Source of the DNA: a virus
IMG/VR virus record: IMGVR_UViG_3300049794_000015
Location: 1 to 43,895 of that record
Direction: 5' to 3' (one strand)
DNA: 43,895 nucleotides
The notes below the pieces were generated by a model. The model was not told the origin of the DNA. It ran no database searches and saw only the letters and a program-made list of their open reading frames with translations. Both the position numbers and the translations under genes were made by a program. Position 1 is the stretch's first letter. Each line of letters begins with the position of its first letter. Positions 22,983 through 29,953 of this stretch are shown piece after piece.

Positions 22983-23251
22983 GTCTGCGGCTCCTGCGAC
23001 GCTGGTGGGTCGAACAGGTCGCCGGGGTTCAGGCCGAGCAGCTCGGCGATGTGCGCGATGTCGGCGCCGGTGACGTGCGTGTCGCCTTTCTCCCACCGCT
23101 GCAACGAGGACGGTGCCACGCCGAGTTGGACGGCCAACGCGGAGAGGCTGACGCCTTTGTTGCGCCGGTGGGCCCGGATGCTGGCGCCGATCCGGGCCGA
23201 TATCAGGCAGCGGTTCGGGGTGTTACGCGTCCAGGTGGTGGGACTACGCAT
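22979..23251 (-). CDS. XRE-family HTH regulator (tandem)
   Basis: The 90-aa product starts at ATG 23251. IGASIRAHRRNKGVSLSALA and VQLGVAPSSLQRWEKGDTHV form a typical XRE helix-turn-helix (about residues 20-70), with IAHIAELLGLNPGDLF after it. It overlaps the upstream gene by 8 nt and the next XRE gene by 4 nt. Two adjacent XRE genes in an early operon suggest layered control or a duplication. Confidence 0.82.
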   Translation of the reverse strand: MRSPTTWTRNTPNRCLISARIGASIRAHRRNKGVSLSALAVQLGVAPSSLQRWEKGDTHVTGADIAHIAELLGLNPGDLFDPPASQEPQT

Positions 23252-24209
23252 CGGGGTCAACGTTCTCGACCACGCCACCGTCGGAAGCGACCAACAGTTC
23301 GTCCCAAGACATGACGGACTGGTCGCTGCCATCGGTCCAGAGCCACCGGTCATCGCCCGTGCGGGCCCACAGGATGGGGTCGACGGCGGGATCGGCTTCC
23401 CGCACGATCATCAGCTCGTCGGGGCACGGGTCGCCGGGGTGGAACCGGCGCGGCTCGACCACCAGCGGCCCGCCGTCGACGGCGGCCATGGTTTCGGTCA
23501 CCGCCGGGTCGCTGTAGTGCCCGATGACCCGGTTGCGGTCGTAGCCCTCTTGCAGCTTCACATCCTCACCGACCTGAGGGCCGACCGTGTCCGCGGGCGC
23601 CCGGAGGATCTCCGTGACGACGGCTTCCCACCAGCCTTTCCCGCGGTTGTCCGGCTGGGGCTCGGCGTACCGGGTGAGGACTGCGACGAACGCGCCGTCC
23701 GCGTCGCTGTCGCAGTGCTCGACCAGGTTCCCGGCTTCCCACGGGCCACAGAAGTGGCCACCGACCGCGAACACCGCACGCACCTTCACCGGTTCGCCGT
23801 CGAGGCCCAGGTACTGCTGATTGGCCGTCATGGCCGTCACCTGCTCGCCGGTCAGCGGCACCACTGTGGGTGCTGGTGTTGGTGTGGTGAGTTCCCGGGT
23901 GATGTAGTCGATGATCTCGTCATCGGTCAGGCCGTCGCCGTCGACGAGCAGCGCTTCCTCGACCCGGTCCCGGAACAGCTTGGCTGCCACATAGCGTTCG
24001 TGCAGGGCGGCGACCAGCTCGGTGTCCGTCATCCCGAACTCTTCCCGATGGTCGAGCATGGCGTGGAGCAGGTCCCGCAACGCGAGGTACTGGCCGGTGA
24101 CTTTGGTGTGTTCGCTGGCCCATTCCTGGTCGGCCGCGATCGCGAGCGCACGGTCATGCAACAGGGCGTGGAGCGCGTCAACGTCGATCGGGATCAAAAA
24201 ATTGTTCAT
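23244..24209 (-). CDS. 321-aa hypothetical protein
   Basis: The N-terminal 110 residues are helical (ALAIAADQEWASEHTKVTGQ and ALHERYVAAKLFRDRVEEAL). Residues 125-321 are beta-rich and acidic, with a Cys/His pair (GGHFCGPWEAGNLVEHCDSD), a DPCPDEL motif and a Trp-rich C-terminus (WTDGSDQSVMSWDELLVASD). No catalytic motif recognised. It overlaps the LuxR-type gene by 4 nt. Confidence 0.72.
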   Translation of the reverse strand: MNNFLIPIDVDALHALLHDRALAIAADQEWASEHTKVTGQYLALRDLLHAMLDHREEFGMTDTELVAALHERYVAAKLFRDRVEEALLVDGDGLTDDEIIDYITRELTTPTPAPTVVPLTGEQVTAMTANQQYLGLDGEPVKVRAVFAVGGHFCGPWEAGNLVEHCDSDADGAFVAVLTRYAEPQPDNRGKGWWEAVVTEILRAPADTVGPQVGEDVKLQEGYDRNRVIGHYSDPAVTETMAAVDGGPLVVEPRRFHPGDPCPDELMIVREADPAVDPILWARTGDDRWLWTDGSDQSVMSWDELLVASDGGVVENVDPDA

Positions 24210-24472
24210 GAGCGTGACCGGGTTTCTGTGTCGGGGAACGGGAGTATGCCCATCCTGAAAGCGATAGCGACAGCGTGCGCCCGTTCACGGGCGCCGAGTT
24301 TCTCATACATGCTGTGACTGTGGGACGCGACGGTTCGCACACTGATGTACAGGAGTTTCGCGATAACTTTCCGGGAAACGCCTTCGGCGGTGAAGTAAAG
24401 GATTTGCTTTTCGCGGGGGGTGAGCTTCGGTATTTCTGTGGGGATGGCCCGGGGGGTGGCGGTGCGGTTCAC
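24206..24472 (-). CDS. LuxR/GerE-type HTH regulator
   Basis: The 88-aa product starts at GTG 24472 (GTGA overlap). KLTPREKQILYFTAEGVSRK, then VIAKLLYISVRTVASHSHSM and YEKLGARERAHAVAIAFRMG is the classical LuxR/GerE DNA-binding domain (residues about 16-75). No receiver or ligand domain is present, so this is a minimal effector-free regulator, like WhiB-era or GerE-size proteins. In a phage it may control host or phage genes. ESKA-type helix residues (VRTVASH) are intact. Confidence 0.85.
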   Translation of the reverse strand: MNRTATPRAIPTEIPKLTPREKQILYFTAEGVSRKVIAKLLYISVRTVASHSHSMYEKLGARERAHAVAIAFRMGILPFPDTETRSRS

Positions 24473-25641
24473 TGGTCCTGTCCGTCGCGGATGTGTTCGA
24501 GCATGGCGTCCAGGGCGTGGCCGGGATGTTCGTCGGCGACACAGTTGGTGAGTGTGACGATCAGACCCGACGCTTCTTCGGGGGTGAGGGAGTCGAGGCC
24601 GGTGATGTCGTTGCGGCCCACCAGAGTCCGGATGTCGTCCAGCTCTGCGCCATCCAGGTCGGTGTTGTATTCCAAAGAGGACAGAAGTGTCTTCAGGGTG
24701 TCGCGCTGGGCGTGTGTGGCGCCGAGTCCCATGGTTTCGTTGAGAGCGGCCACGTTGCGCTCGACGTCGGCCAGGGATGTCACGCTGTCTTTGATCTTCT
24801 GCAACAGGTCCTTGTCGGTGCCGCCGGTGGCCAGGTCGGCGGCTTCCAACCGCACGGGCGGGAACTCGTCCACCACCGTGGCCCGGCCTTGGGTGATGGC
24901 GGTGTTGATCGTGGTCAGCTTCGCGAGATCCAGCGCTGTCCACTGTGCGCTCTTGCGGTCGAGGCGCCGCTCAAGCTGGTCCTGTGTCACGTTGTGATCG
25001 GCGGCGAACTTGCCTACCGCGTTGGCTTTCCGCTCGGCCAACGGCACCCCGCCGCCATGCTCCAGTGTGCGCAGCAGACTCTTGCGGGCCCGGTCCAGGT
25101 ACCACGGCGGCAGGACGTCTTTCAAGCATTCCCGCAACCGGCGGGACGCGTTGTTGGTGAGCAGCTCGTACACGTCCCGCACGTCGGTCAGGGTCTTGTC
25201 GCCGTAGCTGGTGTTCCGCACGTGCGGAACCACGATCCGACGCTCGGCGCGGTTGTTGCGCTGCATGTCCCAAGCCCACACGAGCATTTCCGACTCGTGC
25301 CGCTGCCGGTCCTGCCGCAGTTCCGTGTACGAGTATTGGACGTTCCCCCAACAGCGGATGAGTTCTTTCATCGCGACAATGGTGAGGTCAAAGATACGTT
25401 TCGGTTTGCCTTTGTCGTCTTTACCGCGCGTAAAGTCATAGAACGCCGCGGCGGCGAACTCGGCGTTGCCGCACGATTCGTCCATTTCGGCGACGGCGGA
25501 CTCAACGTTGCGGGGGCAGTTCTGGGCCACCACCACCAGCGCCTGGACTTCAGCGGCGGCTCTGGCCTGCTCGATGCTGGTGGACTGCCCGATGTGGTCG
25601 GCGTGGCTGGCAGCCGATGGCAGTGTGATCTCGCTACTCAT
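24469..25641 (-). CDS. Candidate single-strand annealing / recombination protein
   Basis: The 390-aa product (ATG 25641) contains a conserved-looking block: QARAAAEVQALVVVAQNCPR, then NVESAVAEMDESCGNAEFAA, and a region with KELIRCWGNVQYSYTELRQD, SEMLVWAWDMQRNNRAERRI, VVPHVRNTSYG and LTDVRDVYELLTNNASRRLR. This resembles a widespread phage family that usually sits beside RecE-like nucleases, in the place of the RecT/ERF-type annealing protein. The C-terminal third is helical and less conserved. The role (annealing of ssDNA during recombination) is inferred from context: nuclease at 26026, RusA at 22273. Confidence 0.6.
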   Translation of the reverse strand: MSSEITLPSAASHADHIGQSTSIEQARAAAEVQALVVVAQNCPRNVESAVAEMDESCGNAEFAAAAFYDFTRGKDDKGKPKRIFDLTIVAMKELIRCWGNVQYSYTELRQDRQRHESEMLVWAWDMQRNNRAERRIVVPHVRNTSYGDKTLTDVRDVYELLTNNASRRLRECLKDVLPPWYLDRARKSLLRTLEHGGGVPLAERKANAVGKFAADHNVTQDQLERRLDRKSAQWTALDLAKLTTINTAITQGRATVVDEFPPVRLEAADLATGGTDKDLLQKIKDSVTSLADVERNVAALNETMGLGATHAQRDTLKTLLSSLEYNTDLDGAELDDIRTLVGRNDITGLDSLTPEEASGLIVTLTNCVADEHPGHALDAMLEHIRDGQDQ

Positions 25642-25832
25642 CAGTGGTCGCCTTCCGTGTCTTGGTGGCATTCCGGACAGAACGGGTTACCAGTGCAGCC
25701 CTCGCAGTTGCAGCTGCAATGACATTCGCCGGGTGCGCATCCGCAGTTGCCGGGGGCGTTTTCGCCGTTGCAGTCCCAGTTGGTGTCACTGCCGTGGCAG
25801 CCCTCGCAGATGGGGATCATGTTGGGGATCAC
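25641..25832 (-). CDS. Cysteine-rich microprotein
   Basis: The 63-aa product has 12 cysteines (9, 12, 21, 30, 32, 37, 39, 41, 43, 46, 52, 55), many as CxC or CxxC, with acidic residues between. This is a zinc-binding or metallothionein-like composition. TGATG overlap with the next gene indicates translational coupling. The dense cysteine pattern with CNCEGC and CPEC near the end suggests two or more metal sites. Function unknown. Confidence 0.72.
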   Translation of the reverse strand: MIPNMIPICEGCHGSDTNWDCNGENAPGNCGCAPGECHCSCNCEGCTGNPFCPECHQDTEGDH

Positions 25833-26026
25833 TTGCCCGGCCCGTCGACGTCGCCGAAGTCGTTCAGGACGTCGACGAGCACCTGGGGGGCGACCTTGCC
25901 CAGCTCGTGGGCGACGAACTCCGGGTTGTCGGGGAAGTGGACTTGGATCTCGCGCGAGTGCTTCTCGACCGGGTGTCCGGGCCCCGGACTGGTGACGGTG
26001 ATCGTCACGGCAATGATGGCGTCCAT
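25829..26026 (-). CDS. 65-aa hypothetical protein
   Basis: The product begins with a beta strand (MDAIIAVTITVTSPGP), a charged middle (KHSREIQVHFPDNPEF) and a helix (VAHELGKVAPQVLVDVLNDF). Both ends overlap neighbours by 1-4 nt. No family recognised; it may be an accessory of the nuclease upstream. Confidence 0.65.
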   Translation of the reverse strand: MDAIIAVTITVTSPGPGHPVEKHSREIQVHFPDNPEFVAHELGKVAPQVLVDVLNDFGDVDGPGK

Positions 26027-27105
26027 CAGTTGGTGGTCTCCTCCGCTAGCCGCTCTGCCCAGCCGGGCAGGCGTCCGTTAGCCACCGGGACGTCGAACCC
26101 GGTGGGGATTTCTTTGTAGACGTACCCGGGCCACTGGTTGGTGGTGGTGCAGTGCCGGTACAGGTCCAAAGCCTTGTCGTTCAACAACTTCCCCCACATC
26201 AAAGCGAGGCTGTCTAATTCTAGTACAGTGACGATGTACGGCGGTACCTTTTCTTGCACCACAAACGCGAACACGACCTCCGTGGGGTCGTCGGCCAGGC
26301 CGCACCCCACCGCCCGGTCGATGTACCACGGCGCCTGCTGGTGATAGCCGTGCTCGACCGCCGACTTCATGAACGACGTCGGTTCGGCCGAGCGGCCTGT
26401 CTTGTAATCCACCAGAATCAGCCGGCCATGCCGGTCACGGCGCCCGGTCAGATAGTCCAGCCGCGCCCGGCACATCACCTTCGTGCGCGGGTCCTCGCTG
26501 ATCAACGTCACTTCCGCGTGCCCACCACGGAACAGGGGACCGGCGATGGGGTGGTCGTACACCGTCAGCGCCATTTCCTGCGCCCGGTCGAGCTGGTGGG
26601 GCAGGACCGGGGTCTTGTGCTCGGCGTGCGCGGCTTTCTTGGCCTGCTGGGCGGCTTTGGTCTTGTAGTCCCCGGCGTCGATCTCGACCAGCTCGGCGCC
26701 GGCGCCGAGCACCAGACGATGCACGGTGTGGCCCAGGTCGAACTCGTCTTTCGGTTCCTGTTCGTCGGGGTGGTCCTGCTGCCACCGGAACTTGGCCGGG
26801 CAGCCCTTGGGGGGCAGCAGCAGGCGGGCGCCGGTGGAGGACAGTGACCCGCCGAGCACGGGATCGGCGTGGTAGTCCTCGGCGGCCAGGTCGAGGTACA
26901 GGCCGGGGCCGGGGACGAGCAGTTTCGGGCGGGCGGCTTTCGCGGCGAGTTCCGCCAGCCGCTCGCCGAGCGCGGCTTTCTCGGTGGGGGACAGGGTTTC
27001 CACGTCGTCGCCCGCCCGCTCCGGAGCGGGCGGTGGGGCTGTGACCGGGCCGTCCGGGGCGGGTCCTATGTCGGCTGGGTCGACGAAAAACTCGCCATCG
27101 GTCAC
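26026..27105 (-). CDS. RecE-like PD-(D/E)XK exonuclease
   Basis: The 359-aa product (GTG 27105) has a low-complexity N-terminus (1-60) and a nuclease domain from about 65: GLYLDLAAEDYHADPVLGGS resembles the RecE/exonuclease VIII-like family, GHTVHRLVL (125-133), AEVTLI (197-202), RARLDYL (213-219) and LVDYKTG (231-237). His126, Glu198, Asp217, Asp233 and Lys235 are the expected catalytic set of RecB/Cas4-type PD-(D/E)XK nucleases. It should process DNA ends to single strands for annealing by a partner, probably the 24469-25641 product. Co-transcribed leftward with the recombination genes. Confidence 0.82.
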   Translation of the reverse strand: MTDGEFFVDPADIGPAPDGPVTAPPPAPERAGDDVETLSPTEKAALGERLAELAAKAARPKLLVPGPGLYLDLAAEDYHADPVLGGSLSSTGARLLLPPKGCPAKFRWQQDHPDEQEPKDEFDLGHTVHRLVLGAGAELVEIDAGDYKTKAAQQAKKAAHAEHKTPVLPHQLDRAQEMALTVYDHPIAGPLFRGGHAEVTLISEDPRTKVMCRARLDYLTGRRDRHGRLILVDYKTGRSAEPTSFMKSAVEHGYHQQAPWYIDRAVGCGLADDPTEVVFAFVVQEKVPPYIVTVLELDSLALMWGKLLNDKALDLYRHCTTTNQWPGYVYKEIPTGFDVPVANGRLPGWAERLAEETTN

Positions 27106-27548
27106 GTGAGTTCCTGCAGCGTCTTGACCTGCCCGGCCAGGAAATCACGCTCGAACATGCCACCCGGCGACTGCGGAAGCTTGAACTCCCGCAAGAACTC
27201 CACCGCGTCCGACCCCACCCGTACCAGCTGATACAGCTGGGGTGCCCATTCGACGTCCGGCGCGCCGGGCCCGACCTCGACCGCGACCGTGCCGAACGCG
27301 CTGCGCAGCACCCGCGGCCGGAACGGCCGGACCTGGATGTCAGCCAGGGGCGGCAGTGTGGCTTCCACGACGAGATCCGCGATCCAGGACACGCGGCGCC
27401 CGCCCGGGGTGTCGATGGTGACGGTCGGCCGGTCGGTGAACGCGATCACGGTGCCGCGTGCGTGGAACACGTTCGCGGGTTGCGGGCAGGAGTAGCGCGC
27501 TTCCACGAACTGCTGGTCGCGTACCCATCGCACGTACTTCTCATCCAC
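27102..27548 (-). CDS. 148-aa hypothetical protein
   Basis: GTG start at 27548. Mainly beta: ARGTVIAFTDRPTVTIDTPG, SWIADLVVEATLPPLADIQV, then FGTVAVEVGPGAPDVEWAPQ, and a C-terminal helix (VEFLREFKLPQSPGGMFERD). No conserved motif. It overlaps the nuclease start (GTGA) and the 45-aa gene, so it may be a partner of the nuclease. Confidence 0.68.
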   Translation of the reverse strand: MDEKYVRWVRDQQFVEARYSCPQPANVFHARGTVIAFTDRPTVTIDTPGGRRVSWIADLVVEATLPPLADIQVRPFRPRVLRSAFGTVAVEVGPGAPDVEWAPQLYQLVRVGSDAVEFLREFKLPQSPGGMFERDFLAGQVKTLQELT

Positions 27549-27678
27549 CCTGGTTGTCCTGTTCGTCTAGTTCGGCGATGCGCTTGGTGAGGTCGTCGAT
27601 GTCGTCTTGGGTGTCCTCGAACGGGCTGGTCGGCGGGTTCGGGTCTTTCGGGTTCGGGTTGGGCCGCTCGCGTGGCAT
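27541..27678 (-). CDS. 45-aa Pro/Asp-rich protein
   Basis: The ATG at 27678 overlaps the upstream TGA (TGATG). The product starts MPRERPNPNPKDPNPPTSPF and ends with an acidic helix (EDTQDDIDDLTKRIAELDEQ). The reading frame is coupled to both neighbours, which supports it. Function unknown. Confidence 0.55.
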   Translation of the reverse strand: MPRERPNPNPKDPNPPTSPFEDTQDDIDDLTKRIAELDEQDNQGG

Positions 27679-27887
27679 CAGTCGTCCTCGTCCTCGTCGT
27701 CGAGGACGGGACTGAACATCGCGTAGTTGCGGGCGACCGCGGCGCCGTTGAGCGGGACGATGAATCCGAAATCGATCTCCATCGCGACCGGTTCGCCGTG
27801 CTGGCCGGCGACCCCCACCAACGCGTCGTCGGCCAGGTGTTCCAGCGCGGCGAACAGGTCACCTTTCGTCACCGGCAGCCGGGTCAT
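27678..27887 (-). CDS. 69-aa hypothetical protein with acidic tail
   Basis: The product has a helix (GDLFAALEHLADDALVGVAG), a beta part (PVAMEIDFGFIVPLNGAAVA) and an acidic end (LDDEDEDD). It may be a DNA-mimic-like or small accessory protein; no family recognised. It is coupled to the genes on both sides. Confidence 0.62.
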   Translation of the reverse strand: MTRLPVTKGDLFAALEHLADDALVGVAGQHGEPVAMEIDFGFIVPLNGAAVARNYAMFSPVLDDEDEDD

Positions 27888-28024
27888 CGCCGGCCGCGCC
27901 GGAGCAGCGCCACCAGCGTGCCCACGAGCACCCCACCGGCGAGCAGCGTGGTGAAGCAGTCGGAGAACCAGCCCTTCTTGCGGCCCTTGCGGTACGCCTC
28001 AGCGTCAAAGTCGCCGTCCGTCAC
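27884..28024 (-). CDS. 46-aa membrane protein
   Basis: GTG start at 28024, stop overlapping the next ATG by 4 nt. The product is MTDGDFDAEAYRKGRKKGWF followed by a hydrophobic helix (CFTTLLAGGVLVGTLVALL) and RRGRR. A single-span membrane protein with a cytosolic basic segment. Function unknown. Confidence 0.58.
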   Translation of the reverse strand: MTDGDFDAEAYRKGRKKGWFSDCFTTLLAGGVLVGTLVALLRRGRR

Positions 28025-28218
28025 TGGTTCTCCCCGTTCTCGTCGTAGGCCGGCTCAACCCAGTAGGCGCCGTTGATCCATTCCAGCGCGCGGCGACGCC
28101 CGGCCGGGTCGAGCGAGTCCAGCTGTTTCGCGCACGCCCGGAGCGCGGACAACTCCCGCAGGGGCCCTTTCTCGTCGGCGGCCGGGGCCGGTTTGTCGGT
28201 GGTGGTGGGGTCGTTCAC
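28021..28218 (-). CDS. 65-aa hypothetical protein
   Basis: GTG start at 28218 (GAGGA ribosome site), overlapping the upstream stop (GTGA). A helical core (LRELSALRACAKQLDSLDPA, then GRRRALEWINGAYW) is preceded by a disordered Thr/Pro part. GRRRALEWI resembles small phage adaptor helices. Function unknown. Confidence 0.62.
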   Translation of the reverse strand: MNDPTTTDKPAPAADEKGPLRELSALRACAKQLDSLDPAGRRRALEWINGAYWVEPAYDENGENQ

Positions 28219-28535
28219 GTCGCATGTCCTCTTCGTAGGTTTTGTCTGGTCAAATACAGTCGCGCGCGGCACGCGGCCGCGGCGTGCCGGTCACAGCCGC
28301 GGCGCGTGCCGATCCCGGGGACCTGGTAGCCCCACCGGCCCGGCAGTTCGCACACCCATGTCGTGAGTACCGCCCCGGACTCACGGATCTCGTGCTGCCC
28401 ACACGGCGGGTGCGGGGTGGACAGCAGCGCGGTGCGGTGGTCGACCTGGCACAGGTCGGCATCGGGCAGATCAATCAAATTCGTCAAGCGTTGAACAGAG
28501 ACCTGCTCCGGGGTGCGCTTGTCCGCGCGCTTCAC
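28215..28535 (-). CDS. 106-aa Cys/His-containing hypothetical protein
   Basis: GTG start at 28535. The N-terminus is helical and basic (MKRADKRTPEQVSVQRLTNL). The middle has DADLCQVDH, PPCGQHE, then VCELPGRWGYQVPG and GCDRHAAAACRARL, a Cys/His-rich set that may bind zinc. No family recognised. Confidence 0.6.
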   Translation of the reverse strand: MKRADKRTPEQVSVQRLTNLIDLPDADLCQVDHRTALLSTPHPPCGQHEIRESGAVLTTWVCELPGRWGYQVPGIGTRRGCDRHAAAACRARLYLTRQNLRRGHAT

Positions 28536-28660
28536 TCGGACTCGCCCGGCCCGTGGTGCTCGCGGAGGAACTCCTCCGCTTCCTCACCGACCGTGCCGGC
28601 CGTGTCCAGGTCCAGCGCCATCCGGACCCGGATCACCACGCGTTGCAGCCACACCCACAT
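28532..28660 (-). CDS. 42-aa hypothetical protein
   Basis: ATG at 28660 after GAGGTAAACGGG. MWVWLQRVVIRVRMALDLDT is a helix, followed by an acidic part (GEEAEEFLREHHGPGESE). It overlaps the end of the membrane-protein frame (28584) by 77 nt; a later ATG at 28621 would shorten it. The GTGA overlap with the next gene supports it. Confidence 0.5.
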   Translation of the reverse strand: MWVWLQRVVIRVRMALDLDTAGTVGEEAEEFLREHHGPGESE

Positions 28661-28922
28661 CCCGTTTACCTCGCTTCGCTTCGTGTTTCGCCGTCGAGGG
28701 CAGCGCACCGTAATGCCACGCCAACCAGCCCACGACCCCCAAGATCGGCACCGCGACCGTCACCAACGCCCCGAACAGCCGGTGTTCCTCGACCAGCTTG
28801 ATCACCAGCATCAGGTCATCCAGGCACAGCGCGGACACCAGCAGCAGGATGGATGTGGTGCGTGGTTTGCGGGTCACGGGTCTTTTGCCCCACGGTTTGA
28901 ACCGCTGCAACCGGATGGCCAT
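28584..28922 (-). CDS. Membrane protein with two helices
   Basis: The 112-aa product has hydrophobic segments (about 24-40, TSILLLVSALCLDDLMLVIK, and 50-70, GALVTVAVPILGVVGWLAWH) and a basic N-terminus. The last 25 residues (GDPGPDGAGPGHGRHGR) look low-complexity and overlap the following gene. Coding up to about residue 88 is convincing. Function unknown. Confidence 0.58.
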   Translation of the reverse strand: MAIRLQRFKPWGKRPVTRKPRTTSILLLVSALCLDDLMLVIKLVEEHRLFGALVTVAVPILGVVGWLAWHYGALPSTAKHEAKRGKRDVGVAATRGDPGPDGAGPGHGRHGR

Positions 28923-29368
28923 CAGGCGCCCGCTTCCAGCACGAGGATCCGGTCACCGATCCGGCCGATCACGTCGTTGATCGCGTTGCTTGTCGAGGTC
29001 GGGCCGCCGCGGAAGGCGGCGCCCGCGGCGTACTCCTCGCACCAGGTTTTGAGCGTGCCCAGCTCGGCGAGCAGGAACTCACGCGGCACCGCCGAGGGGT
29101 CATCCAGGGACGTGACGGTCTCGCTGTCCGCCAGCCGCACCACCGCCGTCATCAGTGCCGCCGTCATCACAGCGACCTGCTCATGCCGGGCCTGTGGGTC
29201 GAGGACGTGACATTTCTCGGCCATGGCGGAACCCAGTCCGGCGAACGCCGGGTCCGCGCCGTGTTTCAGCATCGCGTGTCGGTAGTTGTCGATCAGGTTG
29301 TCTAACGCGATCCCGGCGTTGACCTTGGCCTTCTGGATATCGGCCAGCTGGGCGGGGGTGTAGGTCAT
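28922..29368 (-). CDS. 148-aa helical hypothetical protein
   Basis: ATG 29368 (overlap with upstream stop). All-helical: PAQLADIQKAKVNAGIALDN, then LIDNYRHAMLKHGADPAFAG, AVMTAALMTAVVRLADSETV, and FLLAELGTLKTWCEEYAAGA. No conserved motif recognised. It is one of the first genes in the leftward early operon, where immunity or host-takeover genes often lie. Confidence 0.68.
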   Translation of the reverse strand: MTYTPAQLADIQKAKVNAGIALDNLIDNYRHAMLKHGADPAFAGLGSAMAEKCHVLDPQARHEQVAVMTAALMTAVVRLADSETVTSLDDPSAVPREFLLAELGTLKTWCEEYAAGAAFRGGPTSTSNAINDVIGRIGDRILVLEAGA

Positions 29369-29589
29369 CAGGCGCCGGCCGTTTCGCGTCGGTACAGCTC
29401 GGCGGTGACGACGGCGAGGATCGCGCGGAGCGTGACCGGCTCGACCTGCCAGCATGGGTCCGGTCGGTCGATCTGGGCTTGGGTGGCTTGGGCGATTTCG
29501 GCGAGGGTGCTGGTGGAGTACTGGCGTACGGCGTTGTCGGTGTCGGGGGAGTGGTGGACGGGGTATTCGCCGCCATCGGCGCTGGTCAT
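29368..29589 (-). CDS. 73-aa helical protein, first gene of leftward operon
   Basis: ATG 29589 with AAGGG ribosome site. STSTLAEIAQATQAQIDRPD followed by CWQVEPVTLRAILAVVTAEL gives two helices. It is the first gene after the leftward promoter (29631-29659) and may be a regulatory or early antirepressor-type protein. No family recognised. Confidence 0.66.
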   Translation of the reverse strand: MTSADGGEYPVHHSPDTDNAVRQYSTSTLAEIAQATQAQIDRPDPCWQVEPVTLRAILAVVTAELYRRETAGA

Positions 29590-29600
29590 GGGCACCCTTC

Positions 29601-29649
29601 CGGTGAGACGCAAAGAACCTTTCACCGAGAACGCTAGCCGCTCACCGAG
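29601..29649. promoter_or_regulatory. Operator half-site array
   Basis: CGGTGA (29601-29606), TCACCGAG (29622-29629) and TCACCGAG (29642-29649) are spaced by about 20 bp, two helical turns, within and around the leftward promoter. They share the core TCACC with the palindrome at 29679-29700, so one regulator could bind the whole array. Confidence 0.55.
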
Positions 29650-29659
29650 CACGATGCAA
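29631..29659 (-). promoter_or_regulatory. Leftward early promoter
   Basis: TTGCAT (29659-29654), 17 nt, TAGCGT (29636-29631) on the minus strand. The predicted start is near 29624, about 35 nt before the ATG at 29589. It would drive the long early operon. Confidence 0.58.
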
Positions 29660-29665
29660 GGGTCC

Positions 29666-29694
29666 TTGTGATCCAGTCGGGTGAAAAGTACTGT
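29666..29694 (+). promoter_or_regulatory. Rightward repressor promoter (leaderless)
   Basis: TTGTGA (29666-29671), 17 nt, TACTGT (29689-29694), then ATG at 29702, 7 nt after the -10. The transcript is probably leaderless. The -10 sits inside the palindrome 29679-29700. Confidence 0.58.
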
Positions 29695-29700
29695 TCACCC
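29679..29700. promoter_or_regulatory. Operator palindrome upstream of XRE gene
   Basis: GGGTGAA (29679-29685) and TTCACCC (29694-29700) form a perfect 7-bp inverted repeat with 8-nt spacer. It covers the -10 of the rightward promoter and ends 1 nt before the ATG, as expected for autorepression. Confidence 0.68.
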
Positions 29701-29701
29701 C

Positions 29702-29953
29702 ATGACCCGATTCGACGCCGCCGGACTCGCGGCCCGGCGCGAACACGCCGGCCTGACTCGTCTGCAACTCGCGGACAAGATCGGCGCCACAACCCAAGCC
29801 GTTGGCTACTGGGAACGCGGGGAATTCACGCCCAGCGCAAGCTGGATACCGCTGCTCGCGGCCGCACTCGGATGCGGCCTGGACGAGCTGTACACCGACA
29901 CCTCAGAGGAGGCAGCCGACACGGCCCAGCCGGCCCCACGCGGTGCCGCGTGA
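29702..29953 (+). CDS. XRE-family repressor candidate
   Basis: The 83-aa product starts at ATG 29702. AAGLAARREHAGLTRLQLAD and KIGATTQAVGYWERGEFTPS form an XRE helix-turn-helix (residues 5-45), followed by IPLLAAALGCGLDELYTDTS and an Ala/Pro-rich end. It lacks a long dimerisation or protease domain. It is divergent from the leftward early operon and has a palindrome at its start, so it is the best immunity-repressor candidate in the genome. It overlaps the replication-type gene by GTGA. Confidence 0.8.
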   Translation: MTRFDAAGLAARREHAGLTRLQLADKIGATTQAVGYWERGEFTPSASWIPLLAAALGCGLDELYTDTSEEAADTAQPAPRGAA

